64,000 nucleotides of DNA from Methylococcales bacterium (GTDB lineage Bacteria > Pseudomonadota > Gammaproteobacteria > Methylococcales > Methylomonadaceae). The notes beneath the pieces were generated by a model, which searched no databases, had not been told where the DNA came from, and was given only the letters and a program-made list of their open reading frames with translations. A program made the translations under genes and the position numbers. The stretch is from assembly GCA_026399075.1 (NCBI GenBank), contig JAPLRR010000077.1:111555-175554 (forward strand), read 5' to 3'. Below are positions 8,610 through 17,593 of the stretch, piece by piece (position 1 is the stretch's first letter; every line of letters begins with the position of its first letter).

Positions 8610-10472
8610 ATGACTGAAACGAATTTTGACTATATAGTGGTTGGTTCTGGTGCAGGGGGCGGTACGGTAGCCGCAAGATTGGCAGAAGGTGGGAAAACTG
8701 TCCTCGTCCTTGAGGCGGGCGGTGATCCACGTACCCTCAAAGGCGGCGATTTACCCAATCCTGATGAAAACCGTTTGCCTGATGACTATGATGTGCCCGT
8801 TTTCCACACTTTTTCCACTGAAAACGAGGCGATGAAATGGGATTACTTTGTGCGCCATTACGGCAACCAGGCGACTCAGGAGCAAGACCCCAAATTTACT
8901 AAAGCAGAAAATGGTGTGTTGTATCCACGCGCGGGATGCTTAGGCGGATGTACAGCGCATAATGCCATGATAACGGTGTATCCCCACAATGCGGATTGGG
9001 ACGAGGTGGCGGAGCTGACGGGTGATGATTCTTGGCGTGCCGATAATATGCGTAACTACTTTGAGGGCATGGAAAATTGCCACCATCGTCCTTTTTACCG
9101 CTTATTGGCTATGCTGGGCATTAACCCATCGCGCCATGGCTTTAAAGGCTGGTTCCAAACTGAAGCGGCATTACCCCTGAAGGCCTTGGCCAAAGACGAA
9201 GTTTTGGTTAAGACAATTCTGGAATCCGCGAAACAGGCGATTGATCATTTGCCTAACCTTTTTGAACGCTTGAAATGGTTTTTTGCCGGCGGTTTGGCTG
9301 ACCCGAATGATTGGCCTTTAGTGCAGGAAAACGCCACAGGTTTACGTTACCCACCGCTGGCCACCAAAAATGGTAGGCGCCATAGTACGCGTGAACGCTT
9401 ATTGGATGTGCAAAAGCGGCATCCTGGCAGGTTGACCATAGAGCTGGACGCATTGGTCACTAAAGTTATTTTGGATGATGATAATCGCGCTATTGGTGTG
9501 GAGTATCTAAAAGGCGAAAAGCTCTACCGCGCCCACCAGGACCCGAGTAGGGCGGCTGGTGAGTTGCATAGCGTGTATGGGACAGAAGTGATTCTGGCCG
9601 GTGGTGCTTACAACACGCCCCAATTGCTGATGTTGTCCGGAATTGGCCCTAAGGAAGAGTTGGGAAAACACCGTATTCCCGTAAAGTTGGATTTGCCCGG
9701 CGTAGGTACCAATCTGCAAGACCGTTATGAGGTCGGTGTGGTCAACCGTATGCACCAAGATTGGGAAGTGCTTAAAGATGCCAAATACGCCGCAGGCGAT
9801 CCCCAGTACGAGGAGTGGGAAAATCAGCATCAAGGGGTTTACACCACTAATGGCGCGGTATTGGCGATTATAAAACGGTCTATGGAAGAGCAGCCTTTGC
9901 CAGACTTGTTTTGTTTTGCCGTGTTAGGTAAGTTTAAAGGGTATTTTCCAGGCTATTCAAAGCTGATCAAAGATCATTTGAACTACCTGACCTGGGCGGT
10001 GCTTAAGGCGCATACGATTAACCGCGCAGGCGAAGTCCGGCTGGCTTCCACTGATCCTAGGGATAGGCCGTATATCAATTTTCGTTATTTTGAAGAAGGC
10101 AGTGACACTGAGGGCACCGATCTGGATGCGGTTGTGGCAGGAATCCGGTTTGTACGCAAATTGACCGCCCCGCTAATTACCCAAGGCATCATTGCCGAAG
10201 AGGAGCTGCCAGGCCCATCGGTGCAAAGTGACCGTGAGTTGCAAGATTATGTCAGACATAACGCGTGGGGGCATCATGCCTCTTGTACTTGCCCTATAGG
10301 TCGTGATGACGATCCGATGGCGGTATTGGATAGCAATTTTAAGGTGCGTGGCATAAAAGGGCTGCGGGTTGTGGATGCGTCTGTTTTTCCGCGTATCCCC
10401 GGATTTTTCATTGTGAGTTCCATTTACATGATAGGGGAGAAAGCGGCTGATGTTATCCTCAAAGGCAAGTAG
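8610..10472 (+). CDS. GMC-family FAD oxidoreductase
   Basis: Flavin-dependent alcohol or sugar oxidoreductase of the glucose-methanol-choline family, 620 residues. The FAD-binding Rossmann motif VVGSGAGGGTVAARLAEGG and a following LVLEAGG acid are at the N terminus. GGCTAHNAM near residue 115 is the second GMC signature area, and GGAYNTPQLLMLSGIGP the PROSITE-type signature. NAWGHHASCTCPIG near 550 carries the active-site His, and the C-terminal FAD loop is VVDASVFPRIPG. It follows the secreted cytochrome by 113 bases with its own GGAGG site. No signal or Tat motif is visible, so how it meets a periplasmic cytochrome is unclear. Substrate is not predictable. Confidence 0.88.
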   Translation: MTETNFDYIVVGSGAGGGTVAARLAEGGKTVLVLEAGGDPRTLKGGDLPNPDENRLPDDYDVPVFHTFSTENEAMKWDYFVRHYGNQATQEQDPKFTKAENGVLYPRAGCLGGCTAHNAMITVYPHNADWDEVAELTGDDSWRADNMRNYFEGMENCHHRPFYRLLAMLGINPSRHGFKGWFQTEAALPLKALAKDEVLVKTILESAKQAIDHLPNLFERLKWFFAGGLADPNDWPLVQENATGLRYPPLATKNGRRHSTRERLLDVQKRHPGRLTIELDALVTKVILDDDNRAIGVEYLKGEKLYRAHQDPSRAAGELHSVYGTEVILAGGAYNTPQLLMLSGIGPKEELGKHRIPVKLDLPGVGTNLQDRYEVGVVNRMHQDWEVLKDAKYAAGDPQYEEWENQHQGVYTTNGAVLAIIKRSMEEQPLPDLFCFAVLGKFKGYFPGYSKLIKDHLNYLTWAVLKAHTINRAGEVRLASTDPRDRPYINFRYFEEGSDTEGTDLDAVVAGIRFVRKLTAPLITQGIIAEEELPGPSVQSDRELQDYVRHNAWGHHASCTCPIGRDDDPMAVLDSNFKVRGIKGLRVVDASVFPRIPGFFIVSSIYMIGEKAADVILKGK

Positions 10473-10495
10473 GCAGGGGCATTGTTATTAGGCAT

Positions 10496-10524
10496 AAAAA
10501 AGGCAGCGTAAAGCTGCCTTTTTT
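10496..10524. terminator. bidirectional terminator between GMC gene and rplS
   Basis: The stem AAAAAAGGCAGC (10496-10507) pairs perfectly with GCTGCCTTTTTT (10513-10524) around a 5-nt loop. It separates convergent genes and works in both directions. Confidence 0.9.
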
Positions 10525-10547
10525 AATTTGACCTAAGCAAAAGCCGA

Positions 10548-10889
10548 TTAAAGCTTTTCTTTAATACGTGCTGCTTTACCAGTCAAATCACGCAAGTAAT
10601 ACAGTTTGGCACGACGGACGTCACCACGGCGCTTAACAGTAATTTCGCTGATAATAGGGCTGTGTGTTTGAAAAACACGCTCAACGCCTGTGCCATGGGA
10701 AATCTTTCTCACAGTGAAGGCGGAGTTTAAACCACGGTTGCGCTTTGCAATCACAATGCCTTCAAAAGCCTGGATTCTTTCGCGCTCGCCTTCTTTTACC
10801 TTAACCTGGACAACAACCGTGTCACCTGCGCCAAAGTCAGGAATTTGTCTTAGTTGTTCTTGTTCCAATACATCAATAATATTGCTCAT
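10548..10889 (-). CDS. rplS: 50S ribosomal protein L19
   Basis: Ribosomal protein L19, at the interface of the two subunits. I set the start at the ATG giving [13 protein letters not shown] (113 residues, usual length) rather than the longer track ORF, whose 19 extra residues overlap trmD and have no family support. Core signatures are [32 protein letters not shown] and [13 protein letters not shown], followed by the basic tail [17 protein letters not shown]. It is last in the rpsP-rimM-trmD-rplS operon and is followed by a bidirectional terminator. Confidence 0.96.
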   Translation of the reverse strand: MSNIIDVLEQEQLRQIPDFGAGDTVVVQVKVKEGERERIQAFEGIVIAKRNRGLNSAFTVRKISHGTGVERVFQTHSPIISEITVKRRGDVRRAKLYYLRDLTGKAARIKEKL

Positions 10890-10899
10890 TACCACACCC

Positions 10900-11634
10900 T
10901 CAAACTTCATTTTTAAATTGTTGCAGCAGCTGTTCCTGTTCCGCACTTAAATTTTTATTTTTTAACAAATCCGGCCGTCTTTGCCAAGTCCTGCCTAAGG
11001 CTTGCTTCATACGCCAACAGGCTATATCCGCATGATTGCCACTTAATAAAACATCCGGTACTAAATATCCTTCGAGTTGTTCTGGCCTAGTAAAATGTGG
11101 ATAGTCCAATAAACCATCCATATAAGAATCTTGCTTGGCCGATTCTTCATGGCCCAACACACCCGGCAACAAACGGGTAATGGCATCAATGACGATCAAT
11201 GCCGCGAGTTCACCGCCACTAATCACATAGTCACCGATAGACCATTCGTCATCACAATCCAGTTGGACAAAGCGCTCATCCACGCCTTCATAACGCCCCG
11301 CAACCAATATCAATTGCGAAATTCCGCAGGCTTCTGATAAAAGGGCTTGGGTTATAGGTTTGCCTTGCGGGCTCAAGTAAACGACTTTTGTACTGCCAGT
11401 TGCCGTTTGTTTAGCGTCCATAACGGCATCGTGCAAGGGCTGGTGTTTCATCACCATGCCCGGACCACCACCATAAGGGCGATCATCAACGGTTTTGTGT
11501 TTGTCAGCAGTATAATCCCTAGGGTTCCACGTCGACAGGCTTACTATTTTGCGCTCTATTGCCCGGCCAGTTACACCATAACTTGCAGCCGAGATAACCA
11601 TTTCGGGAAATAAAGTGACAACATCAAATTGCAT
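10900..11634 (-). CDS. trmD: tRNA (guanine-37-N1)-methyltransferase
   Basis: SPOUT-class enzyme that methylates G37 of tRNAs using S-adenosylmethionine, protecting the reading frame. The 244-residue product has the normal length and landmarks: FPEMV at the N terminus, [18 protein letters not shown], the knot region [12 protein letters not shown] and the [14 protein letters not shown] loop. The DYPHFTRPE catalytic region is also present. It lies between rimM (6 bases upstream) and rplS (10 bases to its start), as in other Gammaproteobacteria. Confidence 0.96.
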   Translation of the reverse strand: MQFDVVTLFPEMVISAASYGVTGRAIERKIVSLSTWNPRDYTADKHKTVDDRPYGGGPGMVMKHQPLHDAVMDAKQTATGSTKVVYLSPQGKPITQALLSEACGISQLILVAGRYEGVDERFVQLDCDDEWSIGDYVISGGELAALIVIDAITRLLPGVLGHEESAKQDSYMDGLLDYPHFTRPEQLEGYLVPDVLLSGNHADIACWRMKQALGRTWQRRPDLLKNKNLSAEQEQLLQQFKNEV

Positions 11635-11640
11635 TGGGCA

Positions 11641-12141
11641 TCAGAAATCTGGATCCCAATCGACAACCATTTTACCGGCATCCAAGTCTATGTTGATTAT
11701 AGTCTGGCCTTGTAGAAACGGGATGGCCCGCTCACGTTCGCCTTTTACAACAACAACATCATTTGCACCTGTTTCCAGTAAACTGTCAACAATGCCAAGC
11801 TGGACACCCAAATTGGTTTCAACTGCCAAACCTACCAAGTCAGACCAATAATATTCACCTTTTGCCGCTTTCGGCAATTGTAAGGGTGTTATAAAAATGT
11901 CCCAACCCATTAGGCTTGCGGCTTGATCCCTGTCATCCACCCCATCAAGCCTGGCCACTACAGCCTTGCCTTGCAACTGGCCATCAATAACCTCAACGAC
12001 TTTGGATTCGTTGCCTTTTTTGATTAGCCAAGGGGAGTAATTCAGAATATTTTCCCTAATATCGGTAAAAGAAAATACCTTAACCCATCCTTTAATGCCA
12101 AAAACGCCGGATATTTTTCCAACGTTAATTTCCTGCTGCAT
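11641..12141 (-). CDS. rimM: 16S rRNA processing protein RimM
   Basis: Ribosome maturation factor that binds S19 and assists 30S head assembly. The N-terminal RimM barrel contains VGKISGVFGIKGWVKVFSFTD; the C-terminal PRC-like barrel contains YYWSDLVGLAV, GIVDSLLETGANDVVVV and the ending RAIPFLQGQTI. I chose the ATG at 12141 (166 residues) because the track start at 12147 is a TTG two codons earlier. Neither has a strong ribosome site, and the gene begins 10 bases after rpsP, which points to coupling. Confidence 0.94.
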   Translation of the reverse strand: MQQEINVGKISGVFGIKGWVKVFSFTDIRENILNYSPWLIKKGNESKVVEVIDGQLQGKAVVARLDGVDDRDQAASLMGWDIFITPLQLPKAAKGEYYWSDLVGLAVETNLGVQLGIVDSLLETGANDVVVVKGERERAIPFLQGQTIINIDLDAGKMVVDWDPDF

Positions 12142-12151
12142 GGACAACAGC

Positions 12152-12403
12152 TTATGCAGCTGCTTTAAGTGCGTCTTTAATTAATTTTGCAACGCGCTCA
12201 GAAGGTTGTGCGCCATTGGCTTTCCAATACTCAACCCGCTCATTGTCCAAACGTAATTTTTCTTCATTACCACGTGCAAGCGGGTTAAAAAAGCCTACCC
12301 GTTCAATGTAACGGCCATCACGGCCACTTCTGCTATCGGTTACAACAACGTGATAAAAGGGGCGATTCTTTGCGCCGCCTCTTGAAAGACGAATGGTTAC
12401 CAT
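12152..12403 (-). CDS. rpsP: 30S ribosomal protein S16
   Basis: Ribosomal protein S16, 83 residues, the usual length. [41 protein letters not shown] is the canonical N-terminal block. The ATG is preceded by GAGGAAATTAG. It is the first gene of the rpsP-rimM-trmD-rplS operon, and the spacer upstream holds a plausible promoter. Confidence 0.97.
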   Translation of the reverse strand: MVTIRLSRGGAKNRPFYHVVVTDSRSGRDGRYIERVGFFNPLARGNEEKLRLDNERVEYWKANGAQPSERVAKLIKDALKAAA

Positions 12404-12445
12404 CTAATTTCCTCAAAAAAACATTTAGTCATTGTTAATCCAACT

Positions 12446-12473
12446 ATTTTACGCGAATTTCAGCATAAGTGAA
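12446..12473 (-). promoter_or_regulatory. candidate promoter of the rpsP operon
   Basis: On the minus strand TTCACT (12468-12473) and TAAAAT (12446-12451) are separated by 16 bases, about 43 bases before the rpsP start. The fit is moderate and is supported mainly by position. Confidence 0.4.
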
Positions 12474-12545
12474 GAATAAATTGGCTAGAACCAAAAAACT
12501 TCTTCCTACATTGCACCTAAGCAACTGTTCTAGCAATAGAAGCCC

Positions 12546-13901
12546 TTATCTTCTCATGCCGCGTACATTGCTTTTTATGCCGCGTATCATATTGGCCATA
12601 TTGCCTGATTTGAACTTTTTCATCATTTTCTGCATCATCAGAAATTGTTTTAGGATACGGTTCACATCTTGCAGTTGCTGCCCACAGCCGGCCGCTATGC
12701 GTTTTTTCCGGTTGCCTTTTATCAAATCAGGATAGCGCCTTTCCTGCATCGTCATGGAACCAATAACCGCAATTTGGCGGGCAAGCTCCTTGTCGTTGAT
12801 TTTATCCTTCATTTCTTGGGGGACATTGCTCATGCCGGGCAATTTGTCCAACATGGAACTGACCCCGCCCATGCTCTGCATTTGTTGCAATTGCTCGCGG
12901 AAATCTTCCAGATCGAAGCCTTTGCCTTTTTGCATTTTTTTGGCAAATTTTTCGGCTTTTTGTTTGTCGACTTTTTGCTCAATCTCTTCAATCAGACTCA
13001 GCATATCCCCCATGCCTAAAATACGGGAGGCGATACGATCAGGGTGAAAGGCTTCCAAGGCGCTGGTTTTTTCGCCAACACCAATAAATTTGATGGGTTT
13101 GCCAGTAATATGGCGGATAGACAATGCCGCACCGCCACGGGCATCGCCATCGGCTTTGGTTAGGATAACGCCAGTTAATGGTAGGGCATCATTAAAGGCT
13201 TTGGCAGTGATCGCGGCATCTTGCCCGGTCATGCTGTCAACAACAAATAAAGTTTCAATGGGGTTAATCGCCGCATGTAATGCTTTAATCTCACCCATCA
13301 TTTCATCATCAATATGCAAACGGCCTGCGGTATCGATAATAATGACGTCAAGGAATTTTTTCTTGGCGGCTTCAATTGCATTTTTGGCAATTTCCACTGG
13401 GTTTTGTGTTAAGTCGCTGTCAAAAAAATCCAGGTTAAGTTCGTTTGCCAGCATCTGCAACTGCTTAATGGCCGCAGGGCGATAAACGTCCGCACTGACC
13501 ACGCCGACTTTTTTCTTTTGGTTTTCTTGTAGCCAGCGGCCCAATTTGGCCACGGTTGTGGTTTTACCGGCACCTTGTAAGCCCGCCATCAAAATGACCG
13601 CAGGGGGCACGGCATTAAGGTTAAGCCCTTCATTTGCCGCGCCCATGACCTTGACCAGTTCGGACTGCACCAGTTTGATCATGGATTGGCCAGGTGACAG
13701 GCTAGCCTGTACTTCCTGGCCTAAGGCACCTTCTTTGACACGCTCAATAAAGTCCGTAACAACCGGTAGCGAGACATCAGCCTCAAGCAAGGCCAGGCGC
13801 ACTTCGCCGAGTGTTTCCTTGATATTGTCTTCAGTCAGGCGACCCTGACCCTTAAGTTTTTTAAGTGTAATACTTAATCGATCGGTTAAATTATCAAACA
13901 T
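12546..13901 (-). CDS. ffh: signal recognition particle protein Ffh
   Basis: SRP54 GTPase that, with 4.5S RNA, targets nascent inner-membrane proteins. The 451 residues show the N domain, the G domain with GLQGAGKTTTVAKLG (P loop, about 107-120), DTAGRLHIDDEMM and TKADGDARGGAALS, and the methionine-rich M domain at the end (GMGDML, MQERRYPDLIKGNRKKRIAAGCG, then MMQKMMKKF). It sits upstream of rpsP in the same direction with a 142-base spacer, the usual gammaproteobacterial order. Confidence 0.97.
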   Translation of the reverse strand: MFDNLTDRLSITLKKLKGQGRLTEDNIKETLGEVRLALLEADVSLPVVTDFIERVKEGALGQEVQASLSPGQSMIKLVQSELVKVMGAANEGLNLNAVPPAVILMAGLQGAGKTTTVAKLGRWLQENQKKKVGVVSADVYRPAAIKQLQMLANELNLDFFDSDLTQNPVEIAKNAIEAAKKKFLDVIIIDTAGRLHIDDEMMGEIKALHAAINPIETLFVVDSMTGQDAAITAKAFNDALPLTGVILTKADGDARGGAALSIRHITGKPIKFIGVGEKTSALEAFHPDRIASRILGMGDMLSLIEEIEQKVDKQKAEKFAKKMQKGKGFDLEDFREQLQQMQSMGGVSSMLDKLPGMSNVPQEMKDKINDKELARQIAVIGSMTMQERRYPDLIKGNRKKRIAAGCGQQLQDVNRILKQFLMMQKMMKKFKSGNMANMIRGIKSNVRGMRR

Positions 13902-14088
13902 AGTGAGGTCTTTATTGTTTAATCTAAGGAAACTACCCGCCAGAACAAATGCGCTAGGACTATTTAATCGGATATATTACCATATCCATTAAGACCTTTG
14001 CACCCGTTGCAATGGCCGGACACCAAACTCTAAAGATTAGGTAAACCTTGCCGTATCCGATACGCCTCCTGCCCCCACACATAAGACC

Positions 14089-14886
14089 ATGAACACCACA
14101 ACACTCATCGCTACCTTGTCAATCAGCGTCTATCTGGTAAGTACCGGGCTTATCATCCGGCAAATTGACCGCAGCCGGATGCAGCGTAACGGGCTCTATT
14201 TGGCATGGCTGGCTGTTTGTACGCATTTTTTATATACCGCCTTAGTATTTCACCAGAATGGTGGTTTTGACTTTAGCTTTTTTAGCACTGGCTCGTTGAT
14301 AGCCATGATTGTGGTGTTTCTGTTATTGATTGCTGCACTTAACAAGCCAGTACAAGCCTTGGGCATCGCCTTATTCCCGCTGGCGGCCGGCATGTTGTTA
14401 CTGGCCCTGAATTTTGCTGACCAGACTCCGCAGCCATCCCAGTACGGTTGGGCCATGAGCACGCATATCCTGACCTCCATCATTGCCTTTAGCCTGTTTA
14501 ATATCGCTGCGCTACAAGCCATTTTGCTCGCCTTGCAAGACCAACAACTAAAAAGCCATCCACCTAAACGCTTCATCCAGTCTTTGCCGCCACTACAAAC
14601 CATGGAATCTTTGTTGTTTCAAATGTTGGCGACAGGGGTGGTGTTTTTGACCATTTCATTGGTCAGTGGCTTTTTATTTATAGAGGATTTGTTTGCCCAG
14701 CACTTGGTGCATAAAACGGTTTTGTCGCTATTGGCATGGGTTATCTTTACTGGCCTGTTGATAGGCCGCAGACGTTTTGGATGGCGCGGGCAAACCGCCA
14801 TAAAGTGGACTTTAATCGGTTTTGTCCTGCTGCTTTTGGCCTATTTTGGCAGTAAGTTGGTGCTGGAGTTGATCTTACACCGATAG
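14089..14886 (+). CDS. ypjD: YpjD/CcsA-like cytochrome c assembly membrane protein
   Basis: Integral inner-membrane protein of 265 residues with about eight hydrophobic helices, in the CcsA/HemX-like cytochrome c assembly superfamily. Helpful residues are WAMSTHILTSIIAFSLFNIAALQA in the middle (about 122-145, with a conserved His) and LVHKTVLSLLAWVIFTGLLIGR near the end (second His). The full WWD motif of true CcsA is not seen. Its divergent position next to ffh is a conserved arrangement in Gammaproteobacteria and is the main reason for the name. The biochemical role is not established from sequence. Confidence 0.8.
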   Translation: MNTTTLIATLSISVYLVSTGLIIRQIDRSRMQRNGLYLAWLAVCTHFLYTALVFHQNGGFDFSFFSTGSLIAMIVVFLLLIAALNKPVQALGIALFPLAAGMLLLALNFADQTPQPSQYGWAMSTHILTSIIAFSLFNIAALQAILLALQDQQLKSHPPKRFIQSLPPLQTMESLLFQMLATGVVFLTISLVSGFLFIEDLFAQHLVHKTVLSLLAWVIFTGLLIGRRRFGWRGQTAIKWTLIGFVLLLLAYFGSKLVLELILHR

Positions 14887-14909
14887 GGCAGGGCGGTGAG
14901 CGCCCTGCC
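14887..14909. terminator. GC-rich hairpin between convergent genes
   Basis: GGCAGGGCG (14887-14895) pairs perfectly with CGCCCTGCC (14901-14909) around GTGAG, one base after the ypjD stop. There is no T-tract, so it may be a pause or Rho-associated structure, or a dispersed repeat unit. Confidence 0.55.
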
Positions 14910-14931
14910 GGATATGGCGAACAAAGTGATC

Positions 14932-15555
14932 TTACGGATTAAGCGCCGAGTCCCTATCTTGCCTTATGGTTTTAGCGATTTCCGCACCGAGTTTGGCAAG
15001 GCACTGGCTTTGGGCTTTTACCATCACATTGTAATCCGTCATCGAGGCGGGGGATTGATAGCTTGAGCGCCTGTCCAGCGCGGGTTTGTCCTTGCGTTTA
15101 ACTGTCCACTGCGCCACTAATCGGCTTTGGCCTTTTGCATCCACATTAAACTCCAGTATATCAATGCTGACTTGATAATCCAGGGCTTGGCGTTGTGGCC
15201 AAGGATAGCGGATTATCCGGTCTGTGCCCAACTGGCCGGGCAGCGATTTAAGCAGTGCAAGGGCAATGTTTTGGTCTAGGCGTTCTGCCCAGCGGTGGTC
15301 TTCGGAGAGTTGGTATTGGTTGTCGGTGACGGCAACCACCATCTGCGGGCGATCCAAATATTCCGGGATGCGGATGGGCCCCAAGCCCACCAGCGGTGGC
15401 CCTTCGGAATTGGCGACCACAAGTGTGGTGATGCCAACATCGGCATTAAGCCGATAAAACTGTACCGGTTTGCTGTCGCGTGCGCAGCCGTTTAACAAGC
15501 CCGCCAAAACCAACAGCCATGCCAATTTATGTATGCCATCAACTCCAAATGCCAT
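14932..15555 (-). CDS. PqiC/DUF330-type ABC transport auxiliary lipoprotein
   Basis: Exported lipoprotein of 207 residues. The N terminus has a hydrophobic stretch ending in the lipobox LLNGC, so it is probably lipidated and anchored in a membrane facing the periplasm. The rest (QFYRLNADVG, LVGLGPIRIPEYLDRPQMVV, WAERLDQNIALALL) matches the YmbA/PqiC family that accompanies MCE transporters. An AGGAG ribosome site lies within the last codons of the upstream MCE gene. It is the last gene of the four-gene lipid transport operon and probably links the MCE protein to the outer membrane. Confidence 0.85.
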   Translation of the reverse strand: MAFGVDGIHKLAWLLVLAGLLNGCARDSKPVQFYRLNADVGITTLVVANSEGPPLVGLGPIRIPEYLDRPQMVVAVTDNQYQLSEDHRWAERLDQNIALALLKSLPGQLGTDRIIRYPWPQRQALDYQVSIDILEFNVDAKGQSRLVAQWTVKRKDKPALDRRSSYQSPASMTDYNVMVKAQSQCLAKLGAEIAKTIRQDRDSALNP

Positions 15556-15561
15556 AGTCTA

Positions 15562-16581
15562 TTACTCCTTTCCGTAAATTAGTGAGTCGGGGTGGCGTTC
15601 AAGGTAATCGGTCAAATCCTTGGTGGATTGGGCAGCAGCACGCAACGCTTCCAGCGATTGCCACAAAGGCGCATCCGGTGCTGTCAGCGCTTCCACTGAA
15701 CCCAATGTGTGTTTAGATTCGTGTAGTACGTCAGTGGCTGTCTCCAGTGCAGTGGTGGCATTGTTAAGCGCTTTCTCGGTGGAGGCCATGACTGGCCGCA
15801 AGTCGCGGGAAAAATCTTTGACTAATGCACGCGTTTCTATGGCTGTGCTGTTCAGGTTGCCTAATAATGGGATGAGGTTGCGGTTGACATTCGCCATCAG
15901 TTTTTCTGTTTCATTCAGGCTTTTGGTGAGTGCTAGGCGATTATTTTTGAGCTCGTCAGAGGTCATTATTTTGCGCACTTCTTTCATGGTGACAGCCAAG
16001 TCATTAATGATGTCTTCTAGTGGCAATTGGCGTAATTTGGTCAGCATCTCATCAGCCGTATTTTTGATCTGGTCAACGGTAGTCGGGACTGATGGCAGTT
16101 CTGCTAAGTCTTTATAATGTAGCCCAGTTAAAATAATCGGTTTGTCGCGAAAAAAATTTAATTCGACATACAATAAACCCGTTAGCAAGCTTTGAGTTTG
16201 CAGTTGGGCTTTAAGCCCGGAATCTATGAGTCGCTTGGCATTTTCTTGGCGTTGTTTAAGCGTGGCGGCGGCTTTAAACGGCTGGCCGTCAGCATCCAGC
16301 ACCACCGCTGGGTCAATTTCGATTACCACGGGTTTGGAAATCCGTGAAAATTTAGGGTCAATCTCCAAGGTAATTTCCTTAACCGTCCCTATTTGCACAC
16401 CTTGTAATTTGACGGGTGCCCCTACGTTCAGGCCGTTTAATGCACCATCGAAATAAATGACATATTCAGTCTTCGTTTTGAGCAACTGCCCGCCGCCAAA
16501 AATTAGTACGGCCGCTATCAGCAGCGCCAGTGAACCCACCAAAAATGCGCCTATGGTGTAAGGATTAACAGGTTTACTCAT
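15562..16581 (-). CDS. MlaD-like MCE-domain protein
   Basis: Periplasmic lipid-binding protein anchored by one N-terminal helix (YTIGAFLVGSLALLIAAVLIFGG), followed by a single MCE domain. The domain is recognised by FDGALNGLNVGAPVKLQGVQIGTVKEI (about 45-70) and LTGLLYVELNF near 140. The C-terminal 180 residues are long and helical, rich in Leu, Thr and Asn (NETEKLMANVNRNLIPLL and similar), consistent with the needle-like helices of this family. At 339 residues it is longer than E. coli MlaD. It works with the ATPase and permease encoded upstream, although 232 bases holding an inverted repeat separate it from the ATPase gene. Confidence 0.87.
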   Translation of the reverse strand: MSKPVNPYTIGAFLVGSLALLIAAVLIFGGGQLLKTKTEYVIYFDGALNGLNVGAPVKLQGVQIGTVKEITLEIDPKFSRISKPVVIEIDPAVVLDADGQPFKAAATLKQRQENAKRLIDSGLKAQLQTQSLLTGLLYVELNFFRDKPIILTGLHYKDLAELPSVPTTVDQIKNTADEMLTKLRQLPLEDIINDLAVTMKEVRKIMTSDELKNNRLALTKSLNETEKLMANVNRNLIPLLGNLNSTAIETRALVKDFSRDLRPVMASTEKALNNATTALETATDVLHESKHTLGSVEALTAPDAPLWQSLEALRAAAQSTKDLTDYLERHPDSLIYGKE

Positions 16582-16665
16582 AATTCATACAATCCTAATT
16601 TTGAGGTGGTTGTTTGGGCAATAAGGCTTAGGTTAATAATGGCGCGGCGCGGCTTGGCGTTTGAT

Positions 16666-16786
16666 GGGATTTAGTGGGTAAGCCATGCAGCGGGACTATG
16701 AAAAGCCCGTCCGATTAGTCCAAAGGCTAGCGAGGGGTTATAACCCACACCGCACTGAGTATAGCAGTGTTTACCCGCTAAATCCC
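16666..16786. repeat. 121-bp inverted-repeat element inside the Mla-like operon
   Basis: GGGATTTAGTGGGTAA (16666-16681) and TTACCCGCTAAATCCC (16771-16786) form a 16-bp inverted repeat with one mismatch around an 89-base centre. It fills much of the unusual 232-base gap between the ATPase and MCE genes. It could be a small mobile remnant or a long RNA hairpin. Confidence 0.6.
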
Positions 16787-16813
16787 TGTAGTCTATATGT
16801 TATTGTTTAAATG

Positions 16814-17590
16814 TCAGGTTGTTGCATTCGTTGTTTGGATTTCGGATTTGCCCCGGGTCAGAAAACGGATAACCTTAGGGTCGCGCGATTCATTGAGCAA
16901 TTGCTGGGGTGGGCCGCTGGCAATCATGGTTTTGGTTTCAGGGTCAAGAAACACCGAATTGGTGCCGATGGCAAAAATACTGGCCAGTTCGTGGGTTACC
17001 ATGACAATGGTGGCACCCAGATTGTCACGCAAGCTACGGATTAAATCGTCCAGCAACTTGGCACTGACTGGATCCAAGCCTGCCGAAGGCTCATCAAAAA
17101 ACAAAATCTCCGGATCTAAGGCCATGGCCCGTGCTAGCCCGGCACGTTTTTGCATACCCCCGCTGATTTCCGAAGGATAAAAATCCTCAAAGCCCGCCAG
17201 CCCCACCAAGGCCAGCTTATAGGACACAATTTGCCGTATCCGCTGGGCACCCAGACGGGTATGCTCGGCGATAGGCAAGGCCACATTCTCGGCCAAGGTC
17301 ATGGAACTAAGCAGCGCCCCGCTTTGAAATAACACCCCCGTGCGTTGCAACAGCCTTTTCCGGGAATTATCGTCGGCACTTACCAGGCTTACGTCACCAT
17401 ACAAGACATCACCTTTGGCCGGGCGTTGTAAACCAATCAAGTGCATCAACAAGGTGCTTTTGCCGCAACCGCTACCGCCCATGATGATAAAAATATCGCC
17501 TTGGTTAATGGTAAAGTCCAAGTCACGCTGAATGACAAAATCGCCGTAGGCCATTGTCATCCCTTTAATGGTGAGGCAGGGGGTAGCCAT
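16814..17590 (-). CDS. MlaF-like ABC transporter ATPase
   Basis: Cytoplasmic ATPase driving lipid transport across the envelope, 258 residues. Walker A is GGSGCGKST (about 37-45), the Q-loop region is TGVLFQSGAL, the signature is EISGGMQKRAGLARA in the MlaF form, Walker B is EILFFDEPSAGLDP, and the switch His is in VTHEL. It starts 3 bases after the permease stop codon. It closely resembles the MlaF/Ttg2A group rather than amino-acid importers. Confidence 0.92.
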   Translation of the reverse strand: MATPCLTIKGMTMAYGDFVIQRDLDFTINQGDIFIIMGGSGCGKSTLLMHLIGLQRPAKGDVLYGDVSLVSADDNSRKRLLQRTGVLFQSGALLSSMTLAENVALPIAEHTRLGAQRIRQIVSYKLALVGLAGFEDFYPSEISGGMQKRAGLARAMALDPEILFFDEPSAGLDPVSAKLLDDLIRSLRDNLGATIVMVTHELASIFAIGTNSVFLDPETKTMIASGPPQQLLNESRDPKVIRFLTRGKSEIQTTNATT

Positions 17591-17593
17591 GAT

